Shown here: piece by piece, positions 10,163 through 29,840 of the stretch | Position numbering within the stretch: the first letter of the stretch is position 1 | How the letters are laid out: every line of letters begins with the position of its first letter | DNA from: Rotaria socialis | Taxonomy: Eukaryota; Rotifera; Eurotatoria; Philodinida; Philodinidae | NCBI GenBank assembly: GCA_905331475.1 | Contig: CAJNYU010002384.1 | Span: 1-64,000 of the forward strand | Direction: 5' to 3' | Length of the DNA: 64,000 nt | Program-made: the position numbers and the translations under genes | Notes under the pieces: generated by a model | What the model saw: only the letters and a program-made list of their open reading frames with translations | What the model was told of the DNA's origin: nothing | Databases searched by the model: none

Positions 10163-13100
10163 CTAACATTTAACAGTCCATTTACGTAGACAACAATCAT
10201 TACCACCGGTTAGTAATGTGTCATTATCTAACCAAGCCAAGCATGTAACCGGATTCAGAGGATGAGCACCTAAAACATTTACGAATAAATATTTTAGACT
10301 AATTCGCTTTACGTGTTTACCTTTAACTTGTGTCACTTTCGAAATATTCTCAGTTTGATGAATCATTAAATGTGTATCAATAGCGACTGATGCTAATTTT
10401 TTTCCATCAGGACTAAATGCAAGACCAGTTATAGTTGCTGCATGATATCGCCACATATCACGACTGATTGGCTCGTAATTTGGTAATTGATATAAAGTTA
10501 TATTTTTCATATTATCAGCACTAGCAAAAAATCGTCCATCAGGCGAATAAGCAACCCGAGTTACACTATCACGTTGTTCTATTTCACGAAGAACAGTTAA
10601 AGCTGTGCCATCAACATTAAATATATGAGTTTTATTATCCTGAATAAATAAATAAATAATCATCTATTTGTAGTATTATTTATTGCGCATTACTTTTCCT
10701 CCAACTGCAAGTTGTGTTCCTTGTGGCGAAACTGCAATTGATGTTGCTTCATATGGTAATGGATGTGTAACAAGAACACCTTGCTGTTCTCGATACATAC
10801 AAATAGCTGAGCCACATGCAATAAAAACAACATTTGATTCACTAATCGCTATGTCACGTGGTTGACCAGGTAATTTTTCCATTCGACTAAAACAAGTTAT
10901 TTGTTTAAATAAGATAACTCTACAGTTCGATCACGCAGATTCAATTTTGATTTTTCTCCACAAATTTTAAGTACAGATATGAATAAAGAGTTTTGTTTGG
11001 AGATGAATTATTCAACCTTCAATGTGTTCCCATAATCTTCGAAAACTCGTTTTTTTAAGCATTCACAATTATAAAAGAAATTTTCTATTGATCGCACTAA
11101 ATTATAGAGCCAATGATTGTCCAGGAAATTCTAAACTCTAGAGTTGCACATTGCCCTTTTACATAAACATTTTACTCTGTAAAATAAAATAATTTCGAGA
11201 AATAAATAGCAGTTATTGCTGAGAATTACTGAGCATTCAAAATAGTACACGAGTTACTTATGAGCCAAATTTCAAATCGAAATTTTCTGCTTTTGATTCT
11301 GAATGATAGCATTCGATGTTTAAGAATATCTCACTAAAAAAGCTAAAACTGTGCTTATAAATAAACAACAATTTCGAAATGAAAAGTGATATTAGAAAAA
11401 TCATGAGTCGAAAAAGATCGATTGTTCTGTCTGAAATCTAAGGTAATCTTAATTTAAAAAGAAATGTTTGTTTTCCTGTATGTAAAATCTTATTCTGAAC
11501 TTTATTGCAATTAGAATGATATTTTTTGGACGAACCATTCACTTGTTAAAAGGGTAACATATGGAACACTTTATAGACATGTTACTGTGACCTTTGCTTA
11601 CGCGATGCACATTTGATTTCAGTCAATCAGGGCACTTTTTAATGAAAAAATGGCTAAATCAACCGATTTAACAGATTTCTTAAAAGCAGTGTAATTCTAT
11701 AAAATAAACAACAACATACAATAGACCATTGATAGGTATACCATGTTTTTTTAAAAGATTAGTAACTCTATCACTCAAGTATAGAAAAAAATATGTTTTC
11801 GATTTTCTTATCGATGCAAAAAAGGATCAAAATTAAATCTATGTGATCAATTTCTGGAATTAATGCAAATAAAAAAGGGAACAAAAATATTTACTCGTAT
11901 GATTCCCATGATGAATTGATTAAACGAAGTGTATCATCAAGACCAATTGAAGCAACTAAACCACGTGAATTACTTGCTAATGATTGTACTTGATTAGTAT
12001 GATTATCACCGATAACATTATTCATTTCGCGTCCGTCAACGCTCCAACGGACAACAAGTCCATCGTGACTACCACTGAAAATTTTCGTACCTTGATTTCC
12101 ATTACGAGCAATAGTTAAAGCCGTGATACTTTTATTATGACCCTAAAATATATATTTTTGTTTTTAAAGAAAAATAAATTATTTATAAAATTAGTTTTTA
12201 CTCGAATAATACGAGTTGGTCTTTGATCATTTTGATTAAGATAAGATATTTGTCCGGAAAGTGAAACTGAAATAATATGATTTCCTGACCATAGACAACC
12301 AACTTGTTGATCTTTTAAATCAGTACCAAATGGATATGTCCTTAAATGAATCGAAAAAATGAATGTAGAAATAAACAAATAAGACGTTCGAATTTATCAA
12401 CTAACTGAACAGCTGAACCTGTTGTAATATCCCAAATTTTAGCTGTTTTATCGCCTGATGTTGTTAAAATAAAACGACTTGTTGGATCCCAACATAGGCC
12501 ATAAATTGAACCAGTATGAGCCGCTGGAGAACCTAATTCTGATAAGCGTTCACCTGTTTTTCCATCGTACAAAATCACCTAATAGAAGAAGGAATAAATT
12601 GTGATAAAAAGAAACAAAAAGTTCACGTAAAAACATTACACGCCCATCAGCAGCACCCGATGCAAATTTTTCTCCATCGGGTGAATATCGAACAACATGA
12701 ACGAATTTCTCATGATTCGACATTGTTGTTTTCCACTTAAATGGCGGTCCTTCAAAATATGATACAGCATTATCTTCACTGCCAGTTATAGCACGAAATG
12801 GACGGGTTGGTTTGAAATCCACTGAATTTATTGCTTTTGTCATTCCAGATATTTCACCAACAGAATTACCAGCATCAGCAGAAAATACATGACCAAATCT
12901 TTAAAAACAAAGAGGTTAAACTTGTGTCTCGAAACTCTGTAATTACAAAGAGAGATTTTAGACTCATTATTTTTGTAAACTAGACTCGACAGGTGTATCA
13001 ATACATATACAGCAATCGGTTACTAGTAGTTAAAATCATATCCAATTCTATTAGATTGATATTATGAAATGAAATCTCAAATTTACTTATGGAGTTACGT

Positions 13101-13796
13101 GGAAGAATTCGTCAAGCTATCTACGATTCTACAAGTACTAAACATATACACATGATTACAGTCTTTTGTAACTAGAACAAATGTTTTTGCCATTTCCTCA
13201 AAATAAAGAACGCTTCATAAACCAATGGTCGAACAATATTTACTTTTCTTTCCCTTCTCCACCAACAATAATACGTTGATTATCAGATGTCCAGGCTAAA
13301 TCTTTTATGCAACCAGAAAATGGTTGAAATTCATTCTTCAATAAATGTTCTTTATTATCGGCACCCCAGATACGAACTTTACCATGGCTATCTAGAATGT
13401 TACAAAAGAACAGAACTAACTAAATTCAATATTCAATTAATATCATCATACCAGCCGAAGCAATGTACGATCCACTAGGTGAATATTTTGCACATTGTAC
13501 AGTTGTTGCATGTTCTGTATAGACTTCACACTGTGATGGATCCTATTATAAATAATTATCCGTAGAAGCATAAACAAAACATACATATTTCAACGTACTT
13601 CTATATTACGAATAAAAACACTATTCCCATTTGTATATAAAAACGTTTTCCCCTTTGGATCAGCACCTAAGACGATTGGTTGACCACGAGTTGTTCGTGG
13701 TAATGAAGCAAGAATTGATGCTAGAAATGAAAGTTTTTTTTTTCTATCGCTTTACAAAACAAAAACTAAAGAAGACTTACTTAACGTGCAACTCAT
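10163..13796 (-). CDS. wdr1: Actin-interacting protein 1 / WD-repeat protein 1
   Basis: Eleven exons (13796-13781, 13720-13599, 13542-13452, 13391-13244, 12898-12640, 12578-12406, 12340-12202, 12142-11895, 10886-10694, 10639-10321, 10269-10163) join in frame to 1815 nt, or 604 residues. Vertebrate AIP1/WDR1 is about 606. The protein is a double seven-bladed beta propeller that works with ADF/cofilin to disassemble actin filaments. Family landmarks seen: [18 protein letters not shown] near the N-terminus, [17 protein letters not shown]-type [59 protein letters not shown], and a C-terminus ending RKWTVKC. All introns are GT..AG; the largest, 10887-11894, is 1 kb. No stops or frameshifts occur. 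The short first exon (MSCTL) is the least certain part. The type II PI 4-kinase gene lies directly upstream on the same strand. Confidence 0.95.
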
Positions 13797-14334
13797 TTAC
13801 AGAGCACCAGCGTTGGCTATATGAAAGAAAGAATGTATCTGAAATATTATATTTTATTACAATTTTCATAATTACAGAAAATCAATATTTTATTCAGACT
13901 TTGGATCCTATGGTTTCGATGAAAAATGAAAGATTAATCAAAAACAAAATACAACAACACCAATGGAAAAAATATTATTCAATTTCTATAATAAAAAAAT
14001 AAAATTTAAACTTTTACAACCGAACTTATTTCTTTAATTAATCTTTCATTTTTACTATGATAGAATCAATTTTCCGCAACTAACAACAGACTTATGAAAA
14101 TGAACAGCTCCATCCTTTTGTCATCTCTTTTATGTGAAGAAAATATAGAAAATAAATAAATCCTTAAAACACACACATGCGCACTTTTGTTCACCAACCA
14201 TACCATGAAAAAAATTTTATATGCACGTATACATATTTATATATATGAATATAAATGTATATATTAGAGTTTTAATAGAGATTACATTGAATTTCGTATT
14301 CGAAATACGACATAATTTATAATTGAACACTAAC

Positions 14335-14372
<38 letters not shown>

Positions 14373-14388
14373 CGTTTATTATTAGCAT
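13797..14388. other. Intergenic spacer between WDR1 and PI4K2, with (AT)n
   Basis: The 590-bp gap is AT-rich and contains a TA microsatellite at 14340-14372. A 123-codon frame that runs through the WDR1 5' end is an antisense shadow. It must hold the WDR1 promoter and the PI4K2 3' end, but no motif stands out. Confidence 0.5.
14340..14372. repeat. (AT)n microsatellite
   Basis: About 33 bp of TA dinucleotides with one G interruption, located just downstream of the PI4K2 stop codon. Confidence 0.9.
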
Positions 14389-21744
<7,356 letters not shown>

Positions 21745-21990
21745 TTTTACGGACTCCACCTTTAAGTACCCTTAGAATTTCCTTCCGAACTACCGACGGT
21801 GTTAATTACGATCTCCAGATATTGCATTAAATATAGCAAAAATGCTCTATTCCGAACATCCGGTAAACACATTACGATCTTCATGCTGTCTATTACGATC
21901 TCCGGTACATAGGCGTTTACGAACTTCTGTCATAAATTTTTACGAATAAAATTCATTTCCGAACATCCGGTAACATTTACCGGCGCTCGG
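21745..21990. repeat. Word cluster N: TTACGATCTCC / TTCCGAACATCCGGTAA
   Basis: Within about 245 bp the words TTACGATCTCC, TTACGAACTTC, TTCCGAACATCC and CCGGTAA recur at least nine times, and GC content is raised. It resembles the interiors of the other word-array elements, but I could not find inverted ends, so its borders are approximate. Confidence 0.45.
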
Positions 21991-22837
21991 AACAGGTGAG
22001 ACGAAGCGTAAATCCCCCAAATTATCAGCAAAACAAATGAGATAATCATTAAGATATTTATAATAGAATATATCTCATTAGTAACTTCACTTAGTATAGG
22101 TTGGAAAAAAGTTCTAACGATGTATTTCATTAATCAGTATACGTGCTTTTGATTCAAATAAGAATAATGATTATGCATCAGATTTGAATGGTAAATCTTG
22201 ATATGAAAATGGTTTAAATTTCTTAATGAACTAAACTGATAAAAGAAGAATAAAATATATTAATTAAATAGCATGCGTAGAGAAAATTAGTTTGTATCAG
22301 TCAGTATCTTAAGCAGCTGTGTCATTTTTAATGATGATCATTAATTTCTTTTTCTCGGACTAAAGCATAACACATACATCCGACTATACGTGACATGAAA
22401 TAGTTCGTCGACCGAATCCTTTTGATCTAGCATATACTCAAAAGTATTAAATTATGCAATTGAATATTCTATGTAGGACAACCGCATCAGAAAACCTTAG
22501 GCTCGAACCGTATGCAGAAAATCAAAATATTTATATCAATGACTACTTAGATTGTTATAAGTATTCATAGCAATGGGAAAAGTTTCTAATAAACGAAGTC
22601 GAATAATATTGAGGGACCATTGCATGTTCTCATGATGCAATGTCATAGTGAAGTAAGAGTGTCCCTAGTGTATGCGGATATGATTGTGTGTGTATGGTGA
22701 TGCTGGTCGGGATCATCTGTACACTGTAGAGATATTCAGAGTCAAGACCAGGATAAAACTAAAACATTGGTTGCAGACATCTCGATAAACTTCAACTATT
22801 CTTTGAGAAATTATTAATGCTATTCGTTATATTTTAG
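21991..22837. other. Intergenic, nothing recognised
   Basis: AT-rich. I looked here for the missing transmembrane segments 1-4 of the GPCR remnant that follows and did not find them. Confidence 0.4.
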
Positions 22838-23700
22838 GTCATTATTTTGATCAATATGAACGTCCAATTGTTGGTCTCATTCATAAAATTCAGTTATCGA
22901 CAATCGGTGTTAGAGTGGCACGTAATGAAATTTATTTGAAATATCATTATCATACATGTCAATTTCGTAATGAGCCAAATTTCTTCTTACTAATATATGA
23001 TCTTCTCTATTCACGTGAGATTGGTTTCAATCGTTATATAAGTATACTGGATAAAAAAAGAACATCTATTTTTTTCCCAAGCAAAATATATAATATTGAT
23101 TTTCATATTTGACTAGTCATGGGAAGTATAATCCCATCTATAATAACAGTACTTACAAATGCAATACCTTTTCGATGGATAATAGCTATTCAAAGTTCAT
23201 TGAATCAACAATCTCGATTGTCACAGCGTCGAACAGAAGACACTCGTCGAGTGATTACTATCATAACAATTAAATGTATTTTAGCAGCTATAAATTCTTG
23301 GTTGATTAATGTTATTTTAAGTATTAAATACTGTGTCTGTTCTCTTGCCATTGGTGATGATTGCCCAAGTTTTTTAAGTCGTTTTAATCGATTATTAGTT
23401 TTTAATGGTTTACTGAATTCAATGTCAAATATAATTCTTTGTTCATGTGCAGGTAGAAGATTTCGTCAGGAATTAAAACATGTTAAATACGTGGTTAGAT
23501 ACAATAAAAAAACGTCTTCCATGTTATTGGTACATTGCATGAAAAACATCCTTTCAATCGATGAGACGTTATGATGATGAAAACTGTATGGCTCAATCGG
23601 ATTCATCCAGTAAACGATCAAAAACTTCAATATCAGGATCTAAACAGCAGTATCACTATATAAGATTACGCGTTATCACTTATCCAACTTTGGTTGCTTA
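22838..23700 (+). pseudogene. Rhodopsin-class GPCR remnant (C-terminal half)
   Basis: After a splice-like TTATATTTTAG at 22838 the frame reads an extracellular-loop-2-like segment (with YHYHTCQFRNEP) and runs to an in-frame TGA at 23110. It then continues in the same frame through TM5 (from MGSIIPSIITVLTNAIPF), a basic loop 3 with RRTEDTRRV, TM6, and a TM7/C-tail reading SNIILCSCAGRRFRQEL. Near 23480 the frame shifts; the original tail seems to continue in another frame to about 23700. TM1-TM4 are absent upstream. Its layout, including the CxGxxFRQE tail after TM7, is like the intact receptor at 41875. It is therefore a truncated, twice-damaged receptor copy. Reading through TGA is possible in principle but unlikely given the second lesion. 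Confidence 0.75.
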
Positions 23701-24838
23701 AAATTGTAAAAAAAATCATTTTAAATAACATTTTTCAAGTTATTTTCAACGAACAAAAAAAAACAGAACGATTGAAATATCTATTTTTCTATCTTCGTTT
23801 TTTTTCTGTTGTAATTCTTTGAAATAAATCGTATAATGACCGACAAAGTTAACGGATTGTTTTGACAGGCTTATTTTGTGAAACATGATCTACACAAGGA
23901 ATATTAGAGCATAGAGATAACGATTGAGTTTACTTCATTCACAGATGGAATATCAATAATATGTCATTATGATATTTCTGATTATGTTTCGTAAGGGTGA
24001 AATGAAAATATTCTGAAGATATGTGCTTGATAATTGAAAGAATAACATCATTTTTCGATGATGAGTAATAGCAATTAATTCGTGTCCTAAATTTTAAGTT
24101 AACAGGGCTGCAATGACGGCTTCGCCCATTAAGTTCAAACGAGGAAAAACATTTTCTATAATTTAAGCAGGACAAAAGTAGCTTTGCCAAATTGCATACC
24201 AAATTGTATGGTCCACTAAAGCAAAAATATTATGTGGTAAAAGCAAATATTCATACATATATTAAAATATTATTACTTTAGATAAAATTCTGGAATAGAA
24301 AATCAATAGTTTTCGCTATGTCTAGTTATTTCACATAAAGAAGAATCTGAATTAAGTGACATTGGTATTTTCTACTCATCTATCAATTAATTCTTCTGGT
24401 ATACAGCAATATAAGCAAAGTAATAAAGGAAGCCAACCTGGAAATATTCAACAAATCTCAATTCATGATTTCAGCTGTTCACAAGCAGTAGTATTCGGAT
24501 TCTGCCGTCAGCTGTTAAAGTATAATCGAAATTTTTGAATATTTTCTAAAATTGTTCTTGTCTATTCCATTTTCAATCTCTTTATTATACTACGTGAAGC
24601 ACGGTAGCTGAATGCGCTTGACTGTTTAACTAATCTTTTTTTACTTTTATCTGATTATTTCAAAGTTCTTCTATATAAAAATATAGGCATCCAGAAAACG
24701 AGAAGGAACGGCAATATCGTTCTTTTTAATGTATCTATCATATCATTATTGAATTGAGCTGCATAAATATGTAACAGAGTTCTTCATTATAAGTTAACCA
24801 ACATTTTTGGAAACAGATTATCAATTCTTTTGAATCTG
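23701..24838. other. Intergenic, nothing recognised
   Basis: AT-rich DNA with only short frames (87 aa minus at 23939-24202, 60 aa plus at 24356-24538) that lack any recognisable motif. Confidence 0.4.
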
Positions 24839-25913
24839 CCCATGTGAAAGTTTTTTGCATTGTAAACTATTTATAAGCGACTTACATTAGCTTACTGTGA
24901 TATTAAGCAACTTAAAATCGCTTAGACTCATACAGATCAAGCTGTTTCAATGCGCTTTCCTGAGTAAAACGCTTACTTTTGCTTAGGAATATATTTTTAA
25001 AGCACTTATCACTGCTTGTGCTCTAAATCGCATAAAAGCGCTGGGAGTTCTATCATATTTAAGTACTGGGAAGCGCTGATTCTGTTATTAAGCGCTTATT
25101 ATCTAAAATGCTTAAGAGTACTGAGGATTTTCTTTTATTTAAGCATTTTGAAGTATTTGCTTTAGAATTCACCTATGGATACTTAAATTTCATCACTTTG
25201 AAGAAAAATTTCCTATAGAAATTCATTTTAGTGGCTCTGAAATAGATCTCTAAATCAACATTTGCTCCAGGTGCTATTTGTTTCAAAACATTTTATGCTC
25301 GAGTTTTTTTAAAGTAAAATTTATACTTTGTAAAAGACAATTATTTTAAAAAAAAAATTGACCGTGAAATAAAATACACAAGTTACAAAGAAAAAAAAGA
25401 CTCAGCACTTAATTCCTCAACTCAAAAAATAGCTGCTTAAATTTATTAATAAAATTTTATTTTCGTAAAGTAAGTTTCATCTGAGAATGATTTAGTATAT
25501 AACAATAATCATAGAAAATCAGCATTGGTGACTTCACGAAAAATACTTAATTACAATATCTAGTTCGATCAGCGTACAACGCAGTTTAGTTCATACAGTT
25601 CATACACAAATATGACCAAGTGGTTTGTATATCCGACTTCGAATTCTGAAAAGTAGAAAACCACCAGATATTCGAATCTAACTTCTAGTAACCGAACAAT
25701 TTTCAAATATCAAATTAAATCGCTCTCTATCGGAGTAAGTGAAGAAGCGACAGTTATTGATAAGTAATAGCATCAGAGTCTAAGCAACTAACGTAAGGTA
25801 AATAATGGTGTCAGTGATAGAAGGTCTATGATTTTTTTCAGTCCTAAAAGCGCTTATTAAGCTAAAATTTAAGCTAATTTAAGCTAGCTTTTTCGTTGAA
25901 ATTTTTACATGGG
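24839..25913. mobile_element. TIR element B with AAGCGCTT word arrays and tRNA-like module
   Basis: The left end CCCATGTGAAAGTTTTTT is mirrored by CCCATGTAAAAATTTC on the other strand at the right end. From 24870 to about 25170 the palindromic word AAGCGCTT and one-base variants (AAGCACTT, AAGCGACTT, ATGCGCTT) occur more than a dozen times in both orientations. They return at the right end (25849-25890, AAGCGCTTATTAAGC and AAGCTAATTTAAGCT). A tRNA-like A-box/B-box pair is at 25613-25679. Both flanks have TG next to the ends. No transposase-like frame is present. The overall plan is the same as in the elements at 3151 and 30768. Confidence 0.7.
25608..25690 (+). promoter_or_regulatory. tRNA-like internal Pol III promoter module in element B
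   Basis: TGACCAAGTGGTTTGTA at 25613 matches a tRNA A-box/D-arm well. GATATTCGAATCTAAC at 25667 resembles a T-arm/B-box. The distance allows a long variable arm, as in Leu/Ser-type tRNAs. Acceptor stem pairing is not convincing, so it is not called as a tRNA gene. Confidence 0.5.
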
Positions 25914-26498
25914 TGACGCTTTTAATATTTGATCTTTTTCTTTTGAATTTCATTCTGAGGGAACAGATCTTTAAAAATTAGCTGAAAATCTATCTCGGCC
26001 ACTATCTCTCCCTTTAGCATTAGAACAAGAAACTATTTTCAAAGGAAACTCTGTTGCAAATCTTTCACACATGAAACTTAGATAAGAACGTTTACTTCTT
26101 ATTGTCGTACATGGAGACGGTCTACAATTGACATTTAACCTGACATCTGGATCCATGTTAATCTATTATTTTCTATGCAGTCACCGAAATGTATGATCGC
26201 AATATCAAGCTAAAAAATGGTTAATATAGATTGAATGATATCGAGTGAACCCTTGAAAAGATTCGTGCACTATTTGAGAATACAAAAAAAGGTTTTATAG
26301 ATTTAATTGTGTTTTTCAGGAAAAGATAGTATCATGGGAAGAAGGAAGATTAATAAAAGCTTGTGGTGCTTCGCAACTATTTAGCCATCGAGAAGATCCC
26401 ACCACTTCTACATGGCAGACAAAACCGAAAAGATTTCCTAGTGTAGCTTATGAATCTGTCTCATATAGTATGTGATCTACTAGACCAATAGAACGAGT
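25914..26498. other. Intergenic, nothing recognised
   Basis: A 61-codon minus frame at 25971-26156 was not recognised. A splice-like TGTTTTTCAG at 26319 is followed by a short open stretch without identifiable similarity. Confidence 0.4.
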
Positions 26499-26944
26499 AG
26501 CTGTCTAATTCGAGTTCGATTATAAATGGAGAAAAGAAAAAGTTAAACTGAAACTAAATCTAGGAATAAATTTAGTTTTAGTTTAAGCTTCCGATATATG
26601 CAACATATGAATATATATATACCCCTACAACCGCACCCACACTCCAAGGAATACAACCCAGGCACCACCCTGGGTACTTCTCACCTGCATCCACATTTGA
26701 GCACTCCTTCATAACACCCATAACCCACAGTCACATTTGAAGTATCCTGAGTACCCCTCCCCCAGCACTCCTTCTGGGTACTCTTCCGACCCACCCCTCA
26801 CTCTCACCGCCACCCACGGTCACCCATTAGTCATCTCAACCCACACCCACTCCATCTTAAACTAAATCTATTTCTATCACTTATTTTCGAATTGATACCA
26901 TGCAGTTGGGTGTCCATTTATATTCGAATTCGAACTAGACACCT
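26499..26944. mobile_element. TIR element H, 446 bp, with TTCGAATTCGAA ends
   Basis: Left AGCTGTCTAATTCGAGTTCG and right (other strand) AGGTGTCTAGTTCGAATTCG continue through TATAAATGG, giving inverted repeats of about 31 bp. Inside each end the word AAACTAAATCTA or TTTAGTTTTAGTTT recurs. The centre (26620-26850) is a C-rich tract built from ACCCAC, GGGTAC and GTACCC. There is no coding frame. It is probably a MITE-like non-autonomous transposon. Confidence 0.75.
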
Positions 26945-27994
26945 CATGAAAATCTTCTATTGAAAGTATATATTTAGTTTAATTTAAATAAAAAATAATC
27001 AACTTTTTTTTAGCTTGCAATAACGATGAAACCAGAGACCATAAATGAATTAGAATATCGAGATGCTATTAATAGTTCTTTTTTGTTACGAGAATATCTA
27101 GAATTTCATTTCAATTGAATAGTCTATATTTTGAGGCTACGAATGAATTAGTGTTAATTGTCTAATTCGAATTATCAGACAAGTACTGTAGTTAAAAATT
27201 TGTATCTTTGCAAATATGCTATTATGAAAGAACAGTATAATTAATAATCCGAAGAATCTAAGACAACTATGATACGTTGCCGAAACATAGTGGATCGAGA
27301 CTACGAAAAAGAAATTAAACAGTGAACATTGATTCATTCAAATAAATCTTGAGTGATGTAAATGTAAGTGATATTCTCCTTCGCTCTTTCTATCGAGTGA
27401 CTGGAACATGCATCAACTTATGTGAAATTAGTTATATCTTGTTATACATTGAGTAGCTAATTTTATTGACCAAATTTGCGCGAATTTGAACAATTTGTGT
27501 AAACTCGGATTTCAAAATTCCAACAAGCCGAATTTTAGCTTCATATCTGATCATATACATGTATATGAGCAGTTTATTGTTGATTATCTCTCCGTTTCGA
27601 ATATTTTAAGTTCACTTATTCTATCTATGTCATTCAATGCCAATAGTAAAACTCTCTTTTGTTAGCCATATTTATCACAAGACTGCACAATAAATAAAAT
27701 AAAAAATTCTAATTATAAGCTTGGATGAATAAAATATATAATTGATGTTTAATCAAAATAATTGGAAAACATCTTGAATGAGATGGGTTCAGTATAAACA
27801 ATCATATGTTCTAGCAACAACATTTCTATTGCAATAATAATTTCATTTTCTTGAAATATATCTGTAAATCTCAATTGGCTTGAGATGAATCAAGTAATCT
27901 AAAATTTCTGTTCAGAAATAAATGACATGATATGAATATAGAAGAAGAAATGAGTGCACTGATAAAAAAAAGTGCCGAATGATAAACATTTAAA
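26945..27994. other. Intergenic, nothing recognised
   Basis: AT-rich. A lone TGTCTAATTCGAATTATC at 27158 resembles one end of the element at 26499 and may be a solo relic. Confidence 0.35.
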
Positions 27995-28193
27995 GCGTTT
28001 ATGAAAATCCAATGTATGATATACCATTGTCTACCGTTTAGCAGCATGCGATAAACCCTGTTATCTACCCATCAAAAGACGAAATAAAAAGATTTATCAA
28101 ATGAATATACCGCGTGCCGAAAGGTTTATCATAGCGTTTATACGACTGAGGAACTTTAAAAGGGTCTATCATACGTTGCATTTTCATAAGCCC
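27995..28193. mobile_element. Short inverted-repeat element M with GTTTATC word
   Basis: The left segment GCGTTTATGAAAATCCAATG and what follows it (27995-28026) is mirrored by 28162-28193. The left continues GTATGATATACCA and the right, on the other strand, continues GTATGATAGACCC. Between and around the arms the word GATAAACC / GGTTTATC recurs five or more times. It is about 199 bp and has no frame. Confidence 0.6.
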
Positions 28194-29179
28194 TATCGAA
28201 GGTGTTAGAGAGTACTCTAACAAATTATTTATTTATTTATTTATTCTTATACATTCTTGTGTCGTCTTTATACATTATGAATTCTTATATGTGCAATCCA
28301 ACTCGAGATGCACATACGTCAGCCGCTCTTTTTCATTCTTTCTTTCATCTCTATGCGTATCTCTCTATTGTGTCTTCTTTCCTCCCGTGCGTGACGACGT
28401 AAATAATGGCATCGTTTCTTCGACTGGAATTTAAGTGAATTTATAGAATGATGCACCATCATCTTTGTATACAAAATCGTCTAGCCGAAGAAACAAATGC
28501 ATTTTCTTCCTTTGTTTCTTTTCTTTCTCTCTTGTGTGTGTGGGTTGTATTGTATAAATAGAAAAAAAAAGAATAATAAAGAAAAGATTAGGATTCAGAT
28601 TAGGAATCGAAAATAGGAAATTTGTTGTTGATTGGCTAAATAAAAACACAAATTTCTATTTTGTGAATTGATTTAAGTTACAGCGGAGCCTCTGTAACAC
28701 TTTCTATCTCAGTTTTTTTTCAATATCTTCATATTAATCACAAAAATGCATGTCTATCTTTCCTCTTTTTTGCTGTCATTATTATCTACACTGCGATATT
28801 ATAAAAATCAAACACATCGCTAATGTAAAAATATCGATGATTGAATAAGACTACTTACCAGTCGATATCAAAATGCTTATTTTTTAATGTGAGTCTGCAA
28901 GAAGTATTACTTTGTATATATAGGCATTAAATATTTTTTCTTTTTTTCTAACATAAAATCTTTACCCGAGTAAATGGAGTGTGACTCTAATTTCGCTACT
29001 TCTTATTTTCGCATGTCAAAACATTGTTTCATGTACACCGCAAGTTTACCAAATAAGTGATCCATAATTTCCTTTCGGTTGTGACCAGTGCAAAAAAAAA
29101 CGATGGGCATCTTACTATTTCTTTTCATCAAGTTAGCGCGTGGGTGACTATATAAAATAACATTAACCAGACCCAGATC
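28194..29179. other. Intergenic with a TTTA run and a pyrimidine-rich stretch
   Basis: A (TTTA)n run is at 28224-28243. A TTTCTT-rich segment lies at 28330-28385, and short inverted pairs (TTTCTTCG / CGAAGAAA near 28410 and 28488) may form a hairpin. Two 66-72 codon frames were not recognised. Confidence 0.4.
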
Positions 29180-29840
29180 CTCATATCGACACCCTAAGAA
29201 ACCACTTTTGACGCAAAGGTAAAGTAATCAACCCTTATGCGTAGAGTAATAAACCTTTCCGATCAAACAGTAGAACAATCAATCTCTGTACGTAGAATGA
29301 TAAACCCTTTCAACGCAAGAGCGGAAAGATCAACTTCTGTGCGATGAACAATGAACTTCTTTCAATAAAAGAGAAGTAGAATCAACCCTCAACCAACGAT
29401 GAAACTATCCCTTGAGATACGAATGTAGATAAGTCTATATTTGTCAGTAGAATAAAAAAAACCTGTCAATGAAGAGGCATAGAATCGAGCATTCACGTAC
29501 GTACAGTACTAAACCCTTTTTGTTAAGATGTAGGTGAATCAACTATTGTACGTGGAATACTAAACCTTTAGCAGGAAATAGTAGCAGATTCTACCCTTAG
29601 GCGTAGAATAATGAGCTGTTTCTGAGAAGGATAGTTTACTCTAGTCAGAAAGGCCGAGTGATGTATCCCTTGAAAGAAAAAGTAAAATAGTAAACTCGAT
29701 AACGAACAATAAAATGCTCCTACCTTGACAGCGAACAACAATCTACTATCATCCGTTGAAGGATATACTCCTATCTTAAAATCGTCGAATAATGAGCCCT
29801 TATGTACCCATCATATACTCTTCAAGGGTTTAATGACGAC
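29180..29840. repeat. Degenerate ~51-bp tandem array
   Basis: Copies of a unit beginning AATCAAC and holding GTAGAATAATAAACCCTTT start at 29226, 29277, 29327 and 29380, which is a spacing of 50-53 bp. Weaker copies continue past 29500, 29550 and 29600, fading toward 29840. The copies differ at many positions, so the array is old. A 90-codon frame at its end has no recognisable features. It is a minisatellite-like array, or the inside of a larger element whose ends I could not see. Confidence 0.6.

Noticed and set aside
13631..14002. 123-codon plus frame
   Set aside because: It is antisense to WDR1 exons 1-2 and the spacer, where the minus strand has clear family similarity.
29180..29840. CRISPR array
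   Set aside because: The direct repeats are degenerate and contiguous, with no unique spacers, and the DNA is eukaryotic.
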